Assembly: GCA_028287765.1 (NCBI GenBank)
Contig: JAQBPA010000206.1
Coordinates: 1 to 35,606, forward strand
Reading direction: 5' to 3'
Source: Bacteriovoracaceae bacterium
GTDB taxonomy: Bacteria; Bdellovibrionota; UBA2394
Length of the DNA stretch: 35,606 bases
Under the pieces are notes generated by a model. That model was not told the origin of the DNA and searched no databases. It saw only the letters and a list, made by a program, of their open reading frames with translations. Of this stretch, positions 25,194-34,050 are shown one piece after another. The position numbers and the translations under genes are program-made. Each line of letters opens with the position of its first letter. Position 1 is the first letter of the stretch.

Positions 25194-26066
25194 TTGGAAC
25201 TCGATATTTATAGCTATTTAGATTACCGAACTTTTTGTCGAGATTTTTACTTAGGACAAAAAAATGCTGATTCGCATTTTTCTTTTCGCTCATTCGCAAA
25301 AAAAGCTTCTATCGCGAGTTCTTATTTAAAACATGTGATTGATGGAAAAAGAAATCTTTCGTCTGAAATGAGTATTAAATTTGGCCATGGAATGGGGCTT
25401 TCGTCTAAAGAAATTGATTACTTTGAAAATCTCGTTCGCTTCACCCAAGCAAGTTCTCTCGAAGAGAAAGATCTCTATTTTGAGCGCCTTCGAAAAAAAC
25501 GTGCAAAATCTTTAAAGTCACTGGATTTGGCGGAAGCTGTTCGATTATTGAGTCACTGGTATGTCGTGGCGATCAAAGAATTGGTCGTCAATTTAAATAC
25601 AGTGGACGTGAAACTGCTCCAAAGGGTTTTAAGAAAAAAATTGCCCGAAAATTTAATCGAAAAAACGATTGAAGAGCTTCGAGACTTTGGATGGTTGAAT
25701 TTAATCGAGGGCCGCTGGCATTCTTCAGCATCGCAGGTTCAGTTTCCTGATGAAGTTCGATCTTATGTTGTCCGATCTTTTCATGGACAGATGTTAGAGC
25801 TTGCGATTGAAGCCCTAGAGGACGATATTTCGGATAGAGAATATGGTGCGGCAGTCTTTACGTTCCCGGCTTCTGAATTTCCGAAGCTTAAGGAGAAGAT
25901 TAAAGAGCTTCAAAGGGATCTCATTGGATATGTGCAGGACTTGTCTGCCAATTCAAAGGAGTCGAGTAGAGATACAAAAAGTCAGCGGGTCTATCACTTT
26001 GGCGTGCAGTGTTTTTCGCTGCAGAAAGAAATGGGACATGAAAAAAAAGATGACAATCATGCGTGA
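25194..26066 (+). CDS. TIGR02147-family (DUF4423) regulatory protein
   Basis: 290 residues. The N-terminal segment IYSYLDYRTFCRDFY and the following helix-turn-helix-like stretch (FAKKASIASSYLKHVIDGKRNLS, about 34-56) match the TIGR02147 family, expanded in Fibrobacter and Bdellovibrio-type genomes. DUF4423 covers the central part (about 100-230). It is presumably a DNA-binding regulator; targets are unknown for most members. The start is TTG at 25194, preceded in frame by a stop, with TAATTT (25182-25187) six bases upstream. It overlaps the following lipoprotein gene by 29 bp, the arrangement expected if it controls or responds to that secreted protein. Confidence 0.87.
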   Translation: MELDIYSYLDYRTFCRDFYLGQKNADSHFSFRSFAKKASIASSYLKHVIDGKRNLSSEMSIKFGHGMGLSSKEIDYFENLVRFTQASSLEEKDLYFERLRKKRAKSLKSLDLAEAVRLLSHWYVVAIKELVVNLNTVDVKLLQRVLRKKLPENLIEKTIEELRDFGWLNLIEGRWHSSASQVQFPDEVRSYVVRSFHGQMLELAIEALEDDISDREYGAAVFTFPASEFPKLKEKIKELQRDLIGYVQDLSANSKESSRDTKSQRVYHFGVQCFSLQKEMGHEKKDDNHA

Positions 26067-27582
26067 TCTATCAACAGCTGCGATTCTTTTGATTTGCTTA
26101 GGTTTAAATTCTTGTATCGAGCAGAAAATTGGCAATGGGCCTGATAATCAAATCGTGGTCATCGGAAATGGCGCCGATAAAAAGACGGATTGGAATTCAA
26201 CGGTTGTGGCGGATGTTAACGGTGCGAAACCGGGGAGTCTTCAGAGCCTCATCCTTGAAAATGCTAAAGCAGTCCCCGTCCAAGAAAAATTATCAGTGAA
26301 AACTAACGAACCGAAACCGTCTGCCTCTCCCACGACCGCATTGACCCAGTCTACAGAAACAGCCCCGGAAGCTTTTTATCTTGGTTGGATTGCGCCAGGG
26401 CTTAGCGAAGGAACGGCGATCGTGAAGGTTTCGGATCATCCGTCCGTCGAGACGAAAACATCTGAAACTCCGAAGCCGGCCAATGGAAATAGCGCGAGTT
26501 CGAGTAACGACTCAAGCAGTTCAAAATGTCTTTTGTTCGAAGCGAAGGGAAGCCAAGTTGATTGCTCAATTTTTGAAACGCTTCCCATTTCTGATCATTC
26601 GAAGCCTGATTTTAGAAAAGACGGATCGGTTATTTTTTTAGATGCTGAAAATACTTTAAGGTTTTCATTTGATCAGAAGACGAGTCTGATTTTATCAAAA
26701 AATGTGAAGAAGCATTTTTTTGATTTAGCGGAGTCTCTCTTTTATCAGGATAATGTTGGGAATTGGTATTTCTCGCCAAAAGCTCAATTGGATTCGTTCA
26801 AATATTCTCATTTGTTTTCGAGTAAACTTATTTCTGGACCGAATGTCTTCTACGAAGGAAAAAACGGAAACGTTTTTCTTTATACAAAAGAAAAGGGCGT
26901 TGGCTTATCAGAAAGTTTAGCGCTCGAAGAACTTTATCAATTTAATTCTCTTCAAGAAACGTTCGAACCTCTTTGGAAAGAGATGCCGCCTATCCATTTG
27001 AGCGGGCAAGTGGATCTTGAAAAGGCAGCTGTTCAAGGCGAGTCTCTGTTTTTAGTGAGTGATTTAAAAATGGGCGATGTCAATGCGAAGGCGACGGTTG
27101 TGGAACTAAGCTCGAAGGGAATCACTAAGATCCTTCCCGAAAAACAAAATTTTCAGCCGAACCAAGTGATCGCCGGACCCAAAAACATTTATGTGACGGC
27201 GCTTCCTGGAAGTTCACCCAATATCTTTGGTGAATTATGTGCGAGATCGACGGAGAAGGAATCCACTTTTCAGTGTAAGACCCTAGCCACTCCGGAGGGG
27301 CAAAATGTAGATCAGAGTATTTTAGGTGGGGATCAGTTGATTCTTGCCCTGTCTTTAAAACAAGTGATGCTTGAATTCTCTCCGACTAAAAAAAAGGAAG
27401 ACACTCGAGTGGTTGCGCTTAACTCAGATCTCAAGGACGTAAACTTTGGAAATATTCAGAAAACTTGGAGTCTTCCGGAGATTGTGAAATCCCTTCGTTT
27501 TTTTGATCTCGCAGAAATTAAAACTGATAACTCAGCAGAGCACTCGCCGACAATCGAGGATAAAAAAGTTCCATCCGAATAA
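26038..27582 (+). CDS. large lipoprotein, unknown function
   Basis: 514 residues from ATG 26038; alternative ATGs at 26050 and 26059 keep the same signal. Lipobox LNSC after a hydrophobic helix gives Cys as the mature N-terminus. Residues about 60-170 are Pro/Ser/Thr/Lys-rich and disordered-looking, and the rest (about 180-500) alternates short beta strands with NGNVFLYT- and GNWYFS-like turns, suggesting a beta-propeller. I know no family. Upstream frames reaching 25843 are inside the regulator gene. Its last 65 bases overlap the convergent outer-membrane protein. It probably faces the periplasm or surface. Confidence 0.8.
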   Translation: MKKKMTIMRDLSTAAILLICLGLNSCIEQKIGNGPDNQIVVIGNGADKKTDWNSTVVADVNGAKPGSLQSLILENAKAVPVQEKLSVKTNEPKPSASPTTALTQSTETAPEAFYLGWIAPGLSEGTAIVKVSDHPSVETKTSETPKPANGNSASSSNDSSSSKCLLFEAKGSQVDCSIFETLPISDHSKPDFRKDGSVIFLDAENTLRFSFDQKTSLILSKNVKKHFFDLAESLFYQDNVGNWYFSPKAQLDSFKYSHLFSSKLISGPNVFYEGKNGNVFLYTKEKGVGLSESLALEELYQFNSLQETFEPLWKEMPPIHLSGQVDLEKAAVQGESLFLVSDLKMGDVNAKATVVELSSKGITKILPEKQNFQPNQVIAGPKNIYVTALPGSSPNIFGELCARSTEKESTFQCKTLATPEGQNVDQSILGGDQLILALSLKQVMLEFSPTKKKEDTRVVALNSDLKDVNFGNIQKTWSLPEIVKSLRFFDLAEIKTDNSAEHSPTIEDKKVPSE

Positions 27583-28276
27583 ACCAATCTGAGTAAAGAG
27601 GCACATGACTCGTCAGTCCATGGCTGATGAACGCTTTTCCGACCGACTTGGTCGTTGCGGTGAGCAGTGAATAATTATATTTGAAGGCGTAAGCAAACTG
27701 CGCAAACGACAGTCGATGATAAACTCCCGCATTCACTTGGGAAGTCGCCGCCATTTCCGCACAACCTGCAATCGTACGCATCCCTGAAGCGTTTAACGTA
27801 AGTGCCGGAATAAGACTGCTATTTACCCAAGTAGAGAAATCAAGGAGTTGATAGGCGAGCGATAAAGAAAGCCCTGTCAGCTTATGTTCATTGATAACTT
27901 GGGAAAGACCTAACTCAGCAGAAAGTCCGAATGGAAGGCCTACGCCTCCTTTGATCATCACCGTCTGAAAAACCTGCGGGACAGAACCGCTGTCGGTATA
28001 AGGAACAAGATCGGTATTATTCACATTGAAAAGCTGAAGGCCACTTTCTAAGTAAAATTTAGCAAGGCCTGGAAGTTTTACTCGGCTTTGAGTTTGCATC
28101 AGTGAATAGCCAACCGCTTCTGTAAAAGCTTTCGCGCCCTCACCATATTGTGGATCGTTATTGGCCAAAGCGAGACTCAGTTTTGATGGAACAAGGTTCG
28201 CAAAGAGAGTCGGCGTCGACAACGTAAGAGTTATCAAAGCCGAGAGAGTCCATTTTTTGAAAGATGAGGTTTTCAT
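27518..28276 (-). CDS. outer-membrane protein, predicted beta-barrel
   Basis: 252 residues with a signal peptide (cut near TLFA, about residue 26). The mature part has amphipathic beta-strand periodicity and ends in ALLSYQF, a typical Bam signal with terminal Phe. I cannot name a family. The C-terminal 21 codons lie antisense to the end of the lipoprotein gene (65 bp overlap), which constrains both sequences. The ATG at 28276 has no clear Shine-Dalgarno, and no convincing promoter could be placed. Divergent from asd. Confidence 0.72.
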   Translation of the reverse strand: MKTSSFKKWTLSALITLTLSTPTLFANLVPSKLSLALANNDPQYGEGAKAFTEAVGYSLMQTQSRVKLPGLAKFYLESGLQLFNVNNTDLVPYTDSGSVPQVFQTVMIKGGVGLPFGLSAELGLSQVINEHKLTGLSLSLAYQLLDFSTWVNSSLIPALTLNASGMRTIAGCAEMAATSQVNAGVYHRLSFAQFAYAFKYNYSLLTATTKSVGKAFISHGLTSHVPLYSDWFIRMELFYPRLSASALLSYQF

Positions 28277-28352
28277 AATGATTAACTTGGATTAAAAGCT
28301 CAAGGTACTCAATGTTTTTCTATTGTGGGTGAAAAAAGGTAAAAGTTATTTT

Positions 28353-29381
28353 ATGAAGAAAAATAAGTATTCAGTTTCGATCGTTGGAGCAACCGGCCTT
28401 GTCGGCGGCGAGATGCTTCGTGTTTTAGAAAGTCGAAATTTTCCGGTGTCGGATCTTCGGTTGTTTGCTTCCGAAAACAGCGTGGGTGAGAGAATTGAAT
28501 TTTGTGGGCAGGAATACAAAGTGCAGGTTTTGAATGAAAAAAACATTCAAACTTCGCCTTCAAACTTTGTTTTATTTGCAACGAGCGCAGAACTCTCTGC
28601 CAAATTTGTTCCTCTCGCGGCGAAAGCAGGTTCGATTTGTATCGATAATTCGAGCCATTTTCGAATGGATCCAAAAACCCCCTTGATCGTTCCTGAAGTG
28701 AATCCTGACAAACTTGAGATGGCGGCGGATTCGCGAATCATTGCCAATCCGAATTGTTCAACGATCCAGCTGGTTGTTTGTTTAAAGGCGCTTTCGAGAT
28801 ACGGACTCAAACGAGTTGTTGTTTCGACCTATCAATCGGTTTCTGGCGCAGGTGCCGATGCTTTAGATGAACTTCAGAGTCAAATTAGCTCTCTTTTTTC
28901 TCATGGCGAAGTGAAGAAAAAAGTTTTTCCTCATCAAATTGCTTTCAATTGTATTCCCCATATTGATTCGTTTACGGCGAATGGTTTCACCAAAGAAGAA
29001 ATGAAAATGATTAACGAAAGTCGAAAGATTTTAGATTTGCCGACGCTTCGAATTACATCGACGGCCGTAAGGGTACCGACTCTCATTTCTCACGCCGAAA
29101 GCGTGAATGTTGAATTCGCTGAACGAGTGACGGCAGAGCAGGCGAAGAAATTATTTTCAGATTTTGGAATTATTGTACTCGATGACCCGAGTAAGAATTT
29201 ATATCCTCTTGGTTTCGAAGCCACCGGAAGAGACGAAGTATTTGTCGGGCGAATTCGAATCGATGAATCCGTCGAAAATGGACTTCATTTTTGGGCGGTG
29301 GCCGATAATCTACGAAAAGGGGCAGCGACAAATGCCGTTCAAATCGCGGAACTCTGTGTAGAAGAGGGGTTTACTCAGTAA
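28353..29381 (+). CDS. asd: Aspartate-semialdehyde dehydrogenase
   Basis: 342 residues. NADPH-dependent reduction of aspartyl phosphate to the semialdehyde, the branch point for lysine/diaminopimelate, threonine and methionine. The NADP-binding start VGATGLVGGEMLRVLES, catalytic Cys in NPNCSTIQ (about 133) and HIDSF in the substrate region are present. I start at ATG 28353 (MKKNKYSVSIV); an in-frame TTG at 28323 would add ten charged residues. AAAAAAGG lies about 13 bases upstream. A weak T-rich hairpin (29396-29420) follows. Linked by function to PBP1A, dacB and mltD through the peptidoglycan precursor diaminopimelate. Confidence 0.96.
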   Translation: MKKNKYSVSIVGATGLVGGEMLRVLESRNFPVSDLRLFASENSVGERIEFCGQEYKVQVLNEKNIQTSPSNFVLFATSAELSAKFVPLAAKAGSICIDNSSHFRMDPKTPLIVPEVNPDKLEMAADSRIIANPNCSTIQLVVCLKALSRYGLKRVVVSTYQSVSGAGADALDELQSQISSLFSHGEVKKKVFPHQIAFNCIPHIDSFTANGFTKEEMKMINESRKILDLPTLRITSTAVRVPTLISHAESVNVEFAERVTAEQAKKLFSDFGIIVLDDPSKNLYPLGFEATGRDEVFVGRIRIDESVENGLHFWAVADNLRKGAATNAVQIAELCVEEGFTQ

Positions 29382-29405
29382 TTTTTTCGCAATCTCGGAT
29401 CCTTT

Positions 29406-29434
29406 TTGGATTTTTTTTCCTTCTCAGATACGAT
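29406..29434 (+). promoter_or_regulatory. sigma70-type promoter, leaderless arrangement
   Basis: TTGGAT (29406-29411), 17-bp spacer, TACGAT (29429-29434). The GTG start of the 664-residue protein is at 29442, seven bases after the -10, so transcription should begin at or next to the start codon. Confidence 0.65.
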
Positions 29435-29441
29435 GTAGGCT

Positions 29442-31436
29442 GTGAGGCTTAGGTCTTTTTTTTATTTCGTTTGTATTCTTCTTTTGGCAAAAGGACTTTA
29501 TTCACAGACATCTCAACGAATTTTTGGTTTTCGTGGCATCGTCCCGGGCGTTCAAGGTCAGTCGATTAACAGCATGTCGATTCGATCGGACGGCCGCTAT
29601 TTATTTTATTCAAATAAAACGGCTGGATTTCAAGCTCTTGATCTGCAGGATATGGCGACTGTGGGAAATGCGATCGCCGTGAATGGGATTGCCTTCGGCG
29701 TATTTCTTACAAGCGATACCCGCGCGGCCGTGGCGACCGCAAATGGCGTGGAATATTTTAATGTGACCTATCCTTTTGCAGTCACTGAAGAGAGTCAGAA
29801 ATATACGCGTGATATCAGTTCAAATACGACGGTGATGGATGCTTGTATGGATAGCAGTCAAAACATTTATTTTCTCGAGCAGGGAACTGCAAGCAATCAT
29901 ATCGTCAGAGTAGTGAACGGACTTAGCCAAACTGCTCTCACGAATTGGTCGACTATTTTTAGCGCTGCCGGGAGTAATTTTGGAAATTTAAATCCAGTCG
30001 CCATTCGCTGTGGTGCTCAGGGAGCCTTTGTTTTAGCAAGTCAGATCACCAATGGTTCTGAAACGGGCTTCTGGGTGGCCGGAGTGGGCGCTCTTTCCAT
30101 GAATGCATTTGATATCGTTTTAGCCAACAGTCTATCGAACTATCAGCGAACTGATTTTGTTTTAAGTCAAAAAAAAGATCAGCTGATTTTTCTTTATAAC
30201 AAAATTCCTGCGAATCAGACGGGAATTACCATTGATAATTCTAAAGCGGTCTTTGTTTCGCCAAGCGGAAGTTTTTCTTTAAATGTAGGATCCAGTGGCA
30301 AGGCAGTTGCAAGTTTTTTGGATGCCACGCAGGTTTTTCACGGCTTTTTTATTGGCCAAGACGTCATTACCAATCCTTCCAATCCGCCTTCAAATAATTT
30401 TTTATTTAGCCAGGCAGAAAATTTTACGACGGCTTTTCAACCTTCACAATTTGGAACTCCGGGAGTGGGCGACGCTTCTGCAGGAGCAAGCACTCCGTCG
30501 CTCTGGGTTTCGTCTGCAAACGATCATTATAAATACGGCGCGACAGAATCTTCCGGTCTCGTTCTTATTTCTAAAGCACCGCTACTGCAATTTGTTGGAA
30601 ATCCACAAGGCCAAACGCTCCTCGGATCTCAGCCTTTAAAATTTACACTCACTTCAGATTCAGACGTCAATTACGAATTCCATATCGATTCAAATGCAGA
30701 TGCTCGAGGATCCTCTTCTGGAATATCGACAAGCGCAGGAACGACAATAAAGGCGGGAACATTATCGGCGAATACGAATACAGATTTTGTGCTCACGGCT
30801 TCTGATGTCGGATTAACGTTGGTCAAAAATTATAGTCTGATGATTTTTGCGAGAGCTCCAAACGATGGACCGACGGGTTTAACAGCTCGAACAGGGTTTA
30901 CTTTTTTATTCAACCCGCCTCCCGGCCCAGTCACCCATTTCAAATTGGGTTTTGGGGACGAAAGTGCTGAGGCGAGTTTCGGATTACCTCCAAGCGGAAA
31001 CATCGCGACGATCATTCTTCATTTCTCTTATAATCTGAGCGATCTTGATTCGCTTCCTTCGGATACGAGTTCGCTTGCTGCAAGTGCGCGAACGGTAACT
31101 ATATTAAATGGAGCAACGCTGACTTCACCTATTCAAATCCCGATCGCTAATTGGAATGGATCTTACGTGATCGCACCGATTGAAAACGGAAAAACAATTT
31201 ATGTAAGACCTCAGCTTCTTGATAATAGCGGACAATTTAGTTCGAACGATCCAGCTGCGCTGGGAGTTACTGTTTACCGAACGCTATCGATCGCGGAAGC
31301 TTTAGGGAGTGCAAATTCCTGCGAGTTGCAGGTGAATGCAAAATGGGATTCTTCGGTTCTATGGCTAACATTTTTTGGATTGCTGGCTCTATTTGGAATT
31401 CGGCGGGGGTCAAAAAATTGGGCCCAGCACATCTAA
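29442..31436 (+). CDS. large secreted protein with a C-terminal membrane anchor
   Basis: 664 residues. Signal peptide (MRLRSFFYFVCILLLAKGLYS), then about 350 residues of short beta-rich repeats (DGRYLFYSNKTAG, SQNIYFLEQG) that look like a propeller, and two probable immunoglobulin- or fibronectin-like domains (about 380-610). The C-terminus has Cys627, ten polar residues, a TM helix (637-653) and RR. The Cys-TM-Arg order resembles sorting signals such as MYXO-CTERM, but the Cys-to-helix gap is longer and I cannot assign a class. The start is GTG at 29442, set by the signal peptide and the promoter seven bases before it. I do not recognise the protein; surface display is inferred. Confidence 0.8.
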   Translation: MRLRSFFYFVCILLLAKGLYSQTSQRIFGFRGIVPGVQGQSINSMSIRSDGRYLFYSNKTAGFQALDLQDMATVGNAIAVNGIAFGVFLTSDTRAAVATANGVEYFNVTYPFAVTEESQKYTRDISSNTTVMDACMDSSQNIYFLEQGTASNHIVRVVNGLSQTALTNWSTIFSAAGSNFGNLNPVAIRCGAQGAFVLASQITNGSETGFWVAGVGALSMNAFDIVLANSLSNYQRTDFVLSQKKDQLIFLYNKIPANQTGITIDNSKAVFVSPSGSFSLNVGSSGKAVASFLDATQVFHGFFIGQDVITNPSNPPSNNFLFSQAENFTTAFQPSQFGTPGVGDASAGASTPSLWVSSANDHYKYGATESSGLVLISKAPLLQFVGNPQGQTLLGSQPLKFTLTSDSDVNYEFHIDSNADARGSSSGISTSAGTTIKAGTLSANTNTDFVLTASDVGLTLVKNYSLMIFARAPNDGPTGLTARTGFTFLFNPPPGPVTHFKLGFGDESAEASFGLPPSGNIATIILHFSYNLSDLDSLPSDTSSLAASARTVTILNGATLTSPIQIPIANWNGSYVIAPIENGKTIYVRPQLLDNSGQFSSNDPAALGVTVYRTLSIAEALGSANSCELQVNAKWDSSVLWLTFFGLLALFGIRRGSKNWAQHI

Positions 31437-31528
31437 GAAATCGGAGGGGAGGGGATTGAGATCTAAGGGCGCTGGACCCAAACTGTTTAAAATCTTCCCT
31501 CTAAATAGGTCCGATTTAGGCCGATGTC

Positions 31529-31551
31529 AAAAAAAAAATTCTGATTTTTTT
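31529..31551. terminator. A/T-only dyad between convergent genes
   Basis: A run of ten A (31529-31538), TTCTGA, then seven T, able to fold on either strand, in the 123-bp gap between the convergent 664-residue gene and rnj. The U-tract fits termination, but the stem has no G or C, so support is weak. A short CTAAAT/ATTTAG inverted repeat (31501-31519) precedes it. Confidence 0.35.
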
Positions 31552-31559
31552 AAGGATGC

Positions 31560-33224
31560 CTACACCTTATAAATAAGCGGAATGACTACAGGTTTTACGC
31601 CGTTTTCTTTTCTAAAAAAACGTCTTGTAAATCTTCTCAATTCTTCTTCGACCTCAATGTCGTCCATTCGAGCCTCCCGCGAAAGATCGGCGAGTTTTTC
31701 GACGACGCCTTTTTGAAGCTGTTCCAGATTTACTTCGTTCACACCGCGAATATCAAAGTTAGGCCCCTCAAGAATTTTGCCCTCGTCTTTATCAAGAACA
31801 ATGCTCACAACGACAAGGCCTGTATTGGCGAGCTGCTTTCTGTCTCGCAGAAGTTCTTCATGTAAATCGGTCGCCCCTTCATCGAGGTAAATTTTTCCGA
31901 AAGGTACACGGCCGACCTTTTTAAAAGAATTTTTGGTGAGTTCTAAGAGATCCCCGTTTTCGGCAACGAGACCTTCCACTTTGGGAAGGGTCTCTTGAGC
32001 GAGTCGTAAATGTTTCACAAGCATTCGATATTCACCATGCGCGGGCAAAAAGAATTTTGGCCGGGTCCATTTAAGGAGTTGTTTCTGTTCTTCTTGATAG
32101 GCGTGTCCAGATGCGTGAACGTTGGCCGTATCACTGTCAACGACTTCAGCTCCTCGGCGGTAAAGGTTATTGATCAAATGAGAAATATTTTTTTCATTTC
32201 CAGGAATAAAGCGCGAAGAAAAAACGACCGTATCTCCTGGCAGCAGCCGAATAAGATGGTGATCGTTCAAACTGATTCGATAAAGCGCAGATCGAGGTTC
32301 GGCCTGCGTTCCTGTTGCGATGATGACCACTTCGCTCGCGTTATACTTTTCAATTTCATCCGGCGAAATGATGTCACGATCATTGATTTCAAGATATTTA
32401 AGTCTTTTGGCAATGGCGATATTCGTTTCAATCGATCGACCGCAAAAACAAACTTTTCGTCCCACGCGTTTTGCCGCAATCAGAATTTGCTGGATGCGGT
32501 GAATATTGGACGCGAAGACTCCAATGAGAATCTTTCCCTTTTTTATTTTTTTAAAGAGTTGATAGATGCCTTTTCCAACTTCGCCTTCCGCTTTGCTCCA
32601 ACCTTCTTTCTCGACGTTAGTAGAATCGGAGAGGAGGAGAAGAACTCCTTTTTTTCCGGCAGCCATCAGTCCCGACTGATCAATTTTTTTTCCGTCGAGA
32701 GGATCTGCGTCCATTTTAAAATCGCCCGAGTGGATAATCGTTCCGACAGGTGTGTCGATAACAAGGCCCATCGAGTCGACCACACTGTGCGTCACTTGAA
32801 GCGATTTGATTTTAAAATCTCCCACTTTGAAAGTGGCGGGCGGTCGAATGGAAATAAGTTTCGTTTTGGCAAGACGCCCTTGTTCGCGAATTCGATCTTC
32901 GGCAAGCGCTAAGGTAAACGGAGTTCCGTAAACGGGTGGATATCCGAGGTCTTCGATGACATAGGCGACCGCACCGATATGGTCTTCGTGGCCGTGAGTG
33001 AGAACGATTCCGTCAATTTTAATTCCACTCTCCGTAAGAAATCGAATATCAGGAACAACGATATCAATTCCTAAAGAGCCAGAATCCGGAAACATGAGTC
33101 CGCAATCGACGAGAATCGCGCGTTTTCGATAGATCACGACCATCAGGTTCATCCCGATTTCGCCAAGACCACCAAGGGGTGCGAGATAGACTGCGTCGTT
33201 ACGGCTTAGGTCAGGTAATTGCAC
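31560..33224 (-). CDS. rnj: Ribonuclease J
   Basis: 554 residues. Beta-CASP metallo-beta-lactamase with 5'-3' exo- and endonuclease activity on mRNA and rRNA. The zinc motif HGHEDH sits at 77-82, SGDFKMDADP follows at about 165, and beta-CASP motifs appear later (ATGTQAEPRSA, SSRFIPGNE, HASGHA, FLPAHGEYRML). Length matches (about 550). The start is GTG at 33224 with no Shine-Dalgarno and a promoter one to two bases of leader away. Divergent from rsmE with 48 bp between starts. RNase J in a Gram-negative fits delta-type lineages. Confidence 0.96.
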   Translation of the reverse strand: MQLPDLSRNDAVYLAPLGGLGEIGMNLMVVIYRKRAILVDCGLMFPDSGSLGIDIVVPDIRFLTESGIKIDGIVLTHGHEDHIGAVAYVIEDLGYPPVYGTPFTLALAEDRIREQGRLAKTKLISIRPPATFKVGDFKIKSLQVTHSVVDSMGLVIDTPVGTIIHSGDFKMDADPLDGKKIDQSGLMAAGKKGVLLLLSDSTNVEKEGWSKAEGEVGKGIYQLFKKIKKGKILIGVFASNIHRIQQILIAAKRVGRKVCFCGRSIETNIAIAKRLKYLEINDRDIISPDEIEKYNASEVVIIATGTQAEPRSALYRISLNDHHLIRLLPGDTVVFSSRFIPGNEKNISHLINNLYRRGAEVVDSDTANVHASGHAYQEEQKQLLKWTRPKFFLPAHGEYRMLVKHLRLAQETLPKVEGLVAENGDLLELTKNSFKKVGRVPFGKIYLDEGATDLHEELLRDRKQLANTGLVVVSIVLDKDEGKILEGPNFDIRGVNEVNLEQLQKGVVEKLADLSREARMDDIEVEEELRRFTRRFFRKENGVKPVVIPLIYKV

Positions 33225-33232
33225 GTTTGAAA

Positions 33233-33261
33233 ATACTAGCTAGGTTTTTGAAGTCGGTCTA
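33233..33261 (-). promoter_or_regulatory. promoter of rnj, near-leaderless
   Basis: Minus strand: TAGACC (33261-33256), 17-bp spacer, TAGTAT (33238-33233). The GTG at 33224 is eight bases further, giving a leader of about 0-2 nt. Each box matches the consensus at four of six positions. Confidence 0.45.
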
Positions 33262-33272
33262 GTTTCCCCCCT

Positions 33273-33965
33273 GTGATTCGTCTTTATATAGATTCGAAAT
33301 TCAAAAAAGGAGATCGCCTAGAAATTCCGAAAGACGAATTTCGCTATTTTTCATCGGTGAGAAGAGGGCAAGGCGAAGTCATTTTATTTAATCGGATCGG
33401 AGAAGAGGCCCTAGGCAAAGTTTCGGAAAAGTTTTTTGAAATTGAAGAAGTTCGAAAAATCGAAATACCGCTCTATAATTTAACGGTGGCGGTAGCACTT
33501 CCCGAAAATGCCGTGATTCCTGGAATTATTCGGACGGTTTCGGAGTTAGGTGCAAAAGAATTAATTTTTTTCTCAGGAAAAAGAAGTCAAGCAGCCAGTC
33601 GAAGACTCACGGAAAATGCACGTTTTGAAAAAACGTCGTTGGAATCGGCGAGGCAGTGTGGTCGGGGAGTTCCGCTTCAAATAAAAGTGGCGAAGGATCT
33701 TTTGAATATTTCTCCTCCCACAAATTCTCAAGTTTTATTTTTTGACGAAGCTTCTTCAGATAAAAAATCGCTGGACGAAAAATCACACTCAATGTCATCT
33801 GTGGTTGCGATTATTGGCTGCGAAGGAGGTTGGTCGGAAGACGAACGCGATTTCGCAAAAAAATCTGACTATCATTTTGTTCATTTTGAAACTCCTATTT
33901 TGCGCGTGGAAACCGCAGCAACGGTAGCTACATTTTATGCGATTGAAAGAATGAGGAAGCTCTGA
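33273..33965 (+). CDS. rsmE: 16S rRNA (uracil-1498-N3)-methyltransferase
   Basis: 230 residues. SAM-dependent methylation of U1498 in 16S rRNA by a SPOUT enzyme with a deep trefoil knot. The knot motifs IIGCEGGWSEDERDF (about 182-197) and LRVETAATVA (about 213-222) are intact; the N-terminal PUA-like domain covers about 1-70, with SSVRRGQGE. Length is normal (about 230-245). The start is GTG at 33273 and I saw no Shine-Dalgarno. It lies divergent from rnj; the shared interest in RNA maturation may be coincidental. Confidence 0.95.
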   Translation: MIRLYIDSKFKKGDRLEIPKDEFRYFSSVRRGQGEVILFNRIGEEALGKVSEKFFEIEEVRKIEIPLYNLTVAVALPENAVIPGIIRTVSELGAKELIFFSGKRSQAASRRLTENARFEKTSLESARQCGRGVPLQIKVAKDLLNISPPTNSQVLFFDEASSDKKSLDEKSHSMSSVVAIIGCEGGWSEDERDFAKKSDYHFVHFETPILRVETAATVATFYAIERMRKL

Positions 33966-33973
33966 TGCAGCAT

Positions 33974-34013
33974 GTCGAAGTCCCAGTGGCCTGGTTTGCA
34001 AGGACCATTCGAC
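33974..34013 (+). other. stem-loop between rsmE and the mltD promoter
   Basis: GTCGAA (33974-33979) pairs with TTCGAC (34008-34013), and GTCC with GGAC inside it, with two unpaired bases. No T-run follows, so it is probably a 3'-stabilising structure or chance rather than a terminator. Confidence 0.4.
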
Positions 34014-34018
34014 GGTGA

Positions 34019-34047
34019 TTGACCCCCTAGTTTCTGCTCCGTACAAT
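34019..34047 (+). promoter_or_regulatory. strong sigma70-type promoter of mltD, leaderless arrangement
   Basis: TTGACC (34019-34024), 17-bp spacer, TACAAT (34042-34047): five of six in each box. ATG codons at 34051 and 34054 lie three and six bases after the -10, so initiation near 34053-34055 makes the second ATG leaderless. This argues against the upstream GTG at 34015. Confidence 0.7.
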
Positions 34048-34050
34048 GAA

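Noticed and set aside
32010-32912. 300-residue plus-strand frame antisense to rnj
   Set aside because: It is a shadow of the RNase J gene; its composition is low in family-like features and it has no start signals.
34015-34050. GTG at 34015 as the mltD start
   Set aside because: It precedes the -10 box at 34042-34047 and would add 12 residues before a normal lipoprotein signal.
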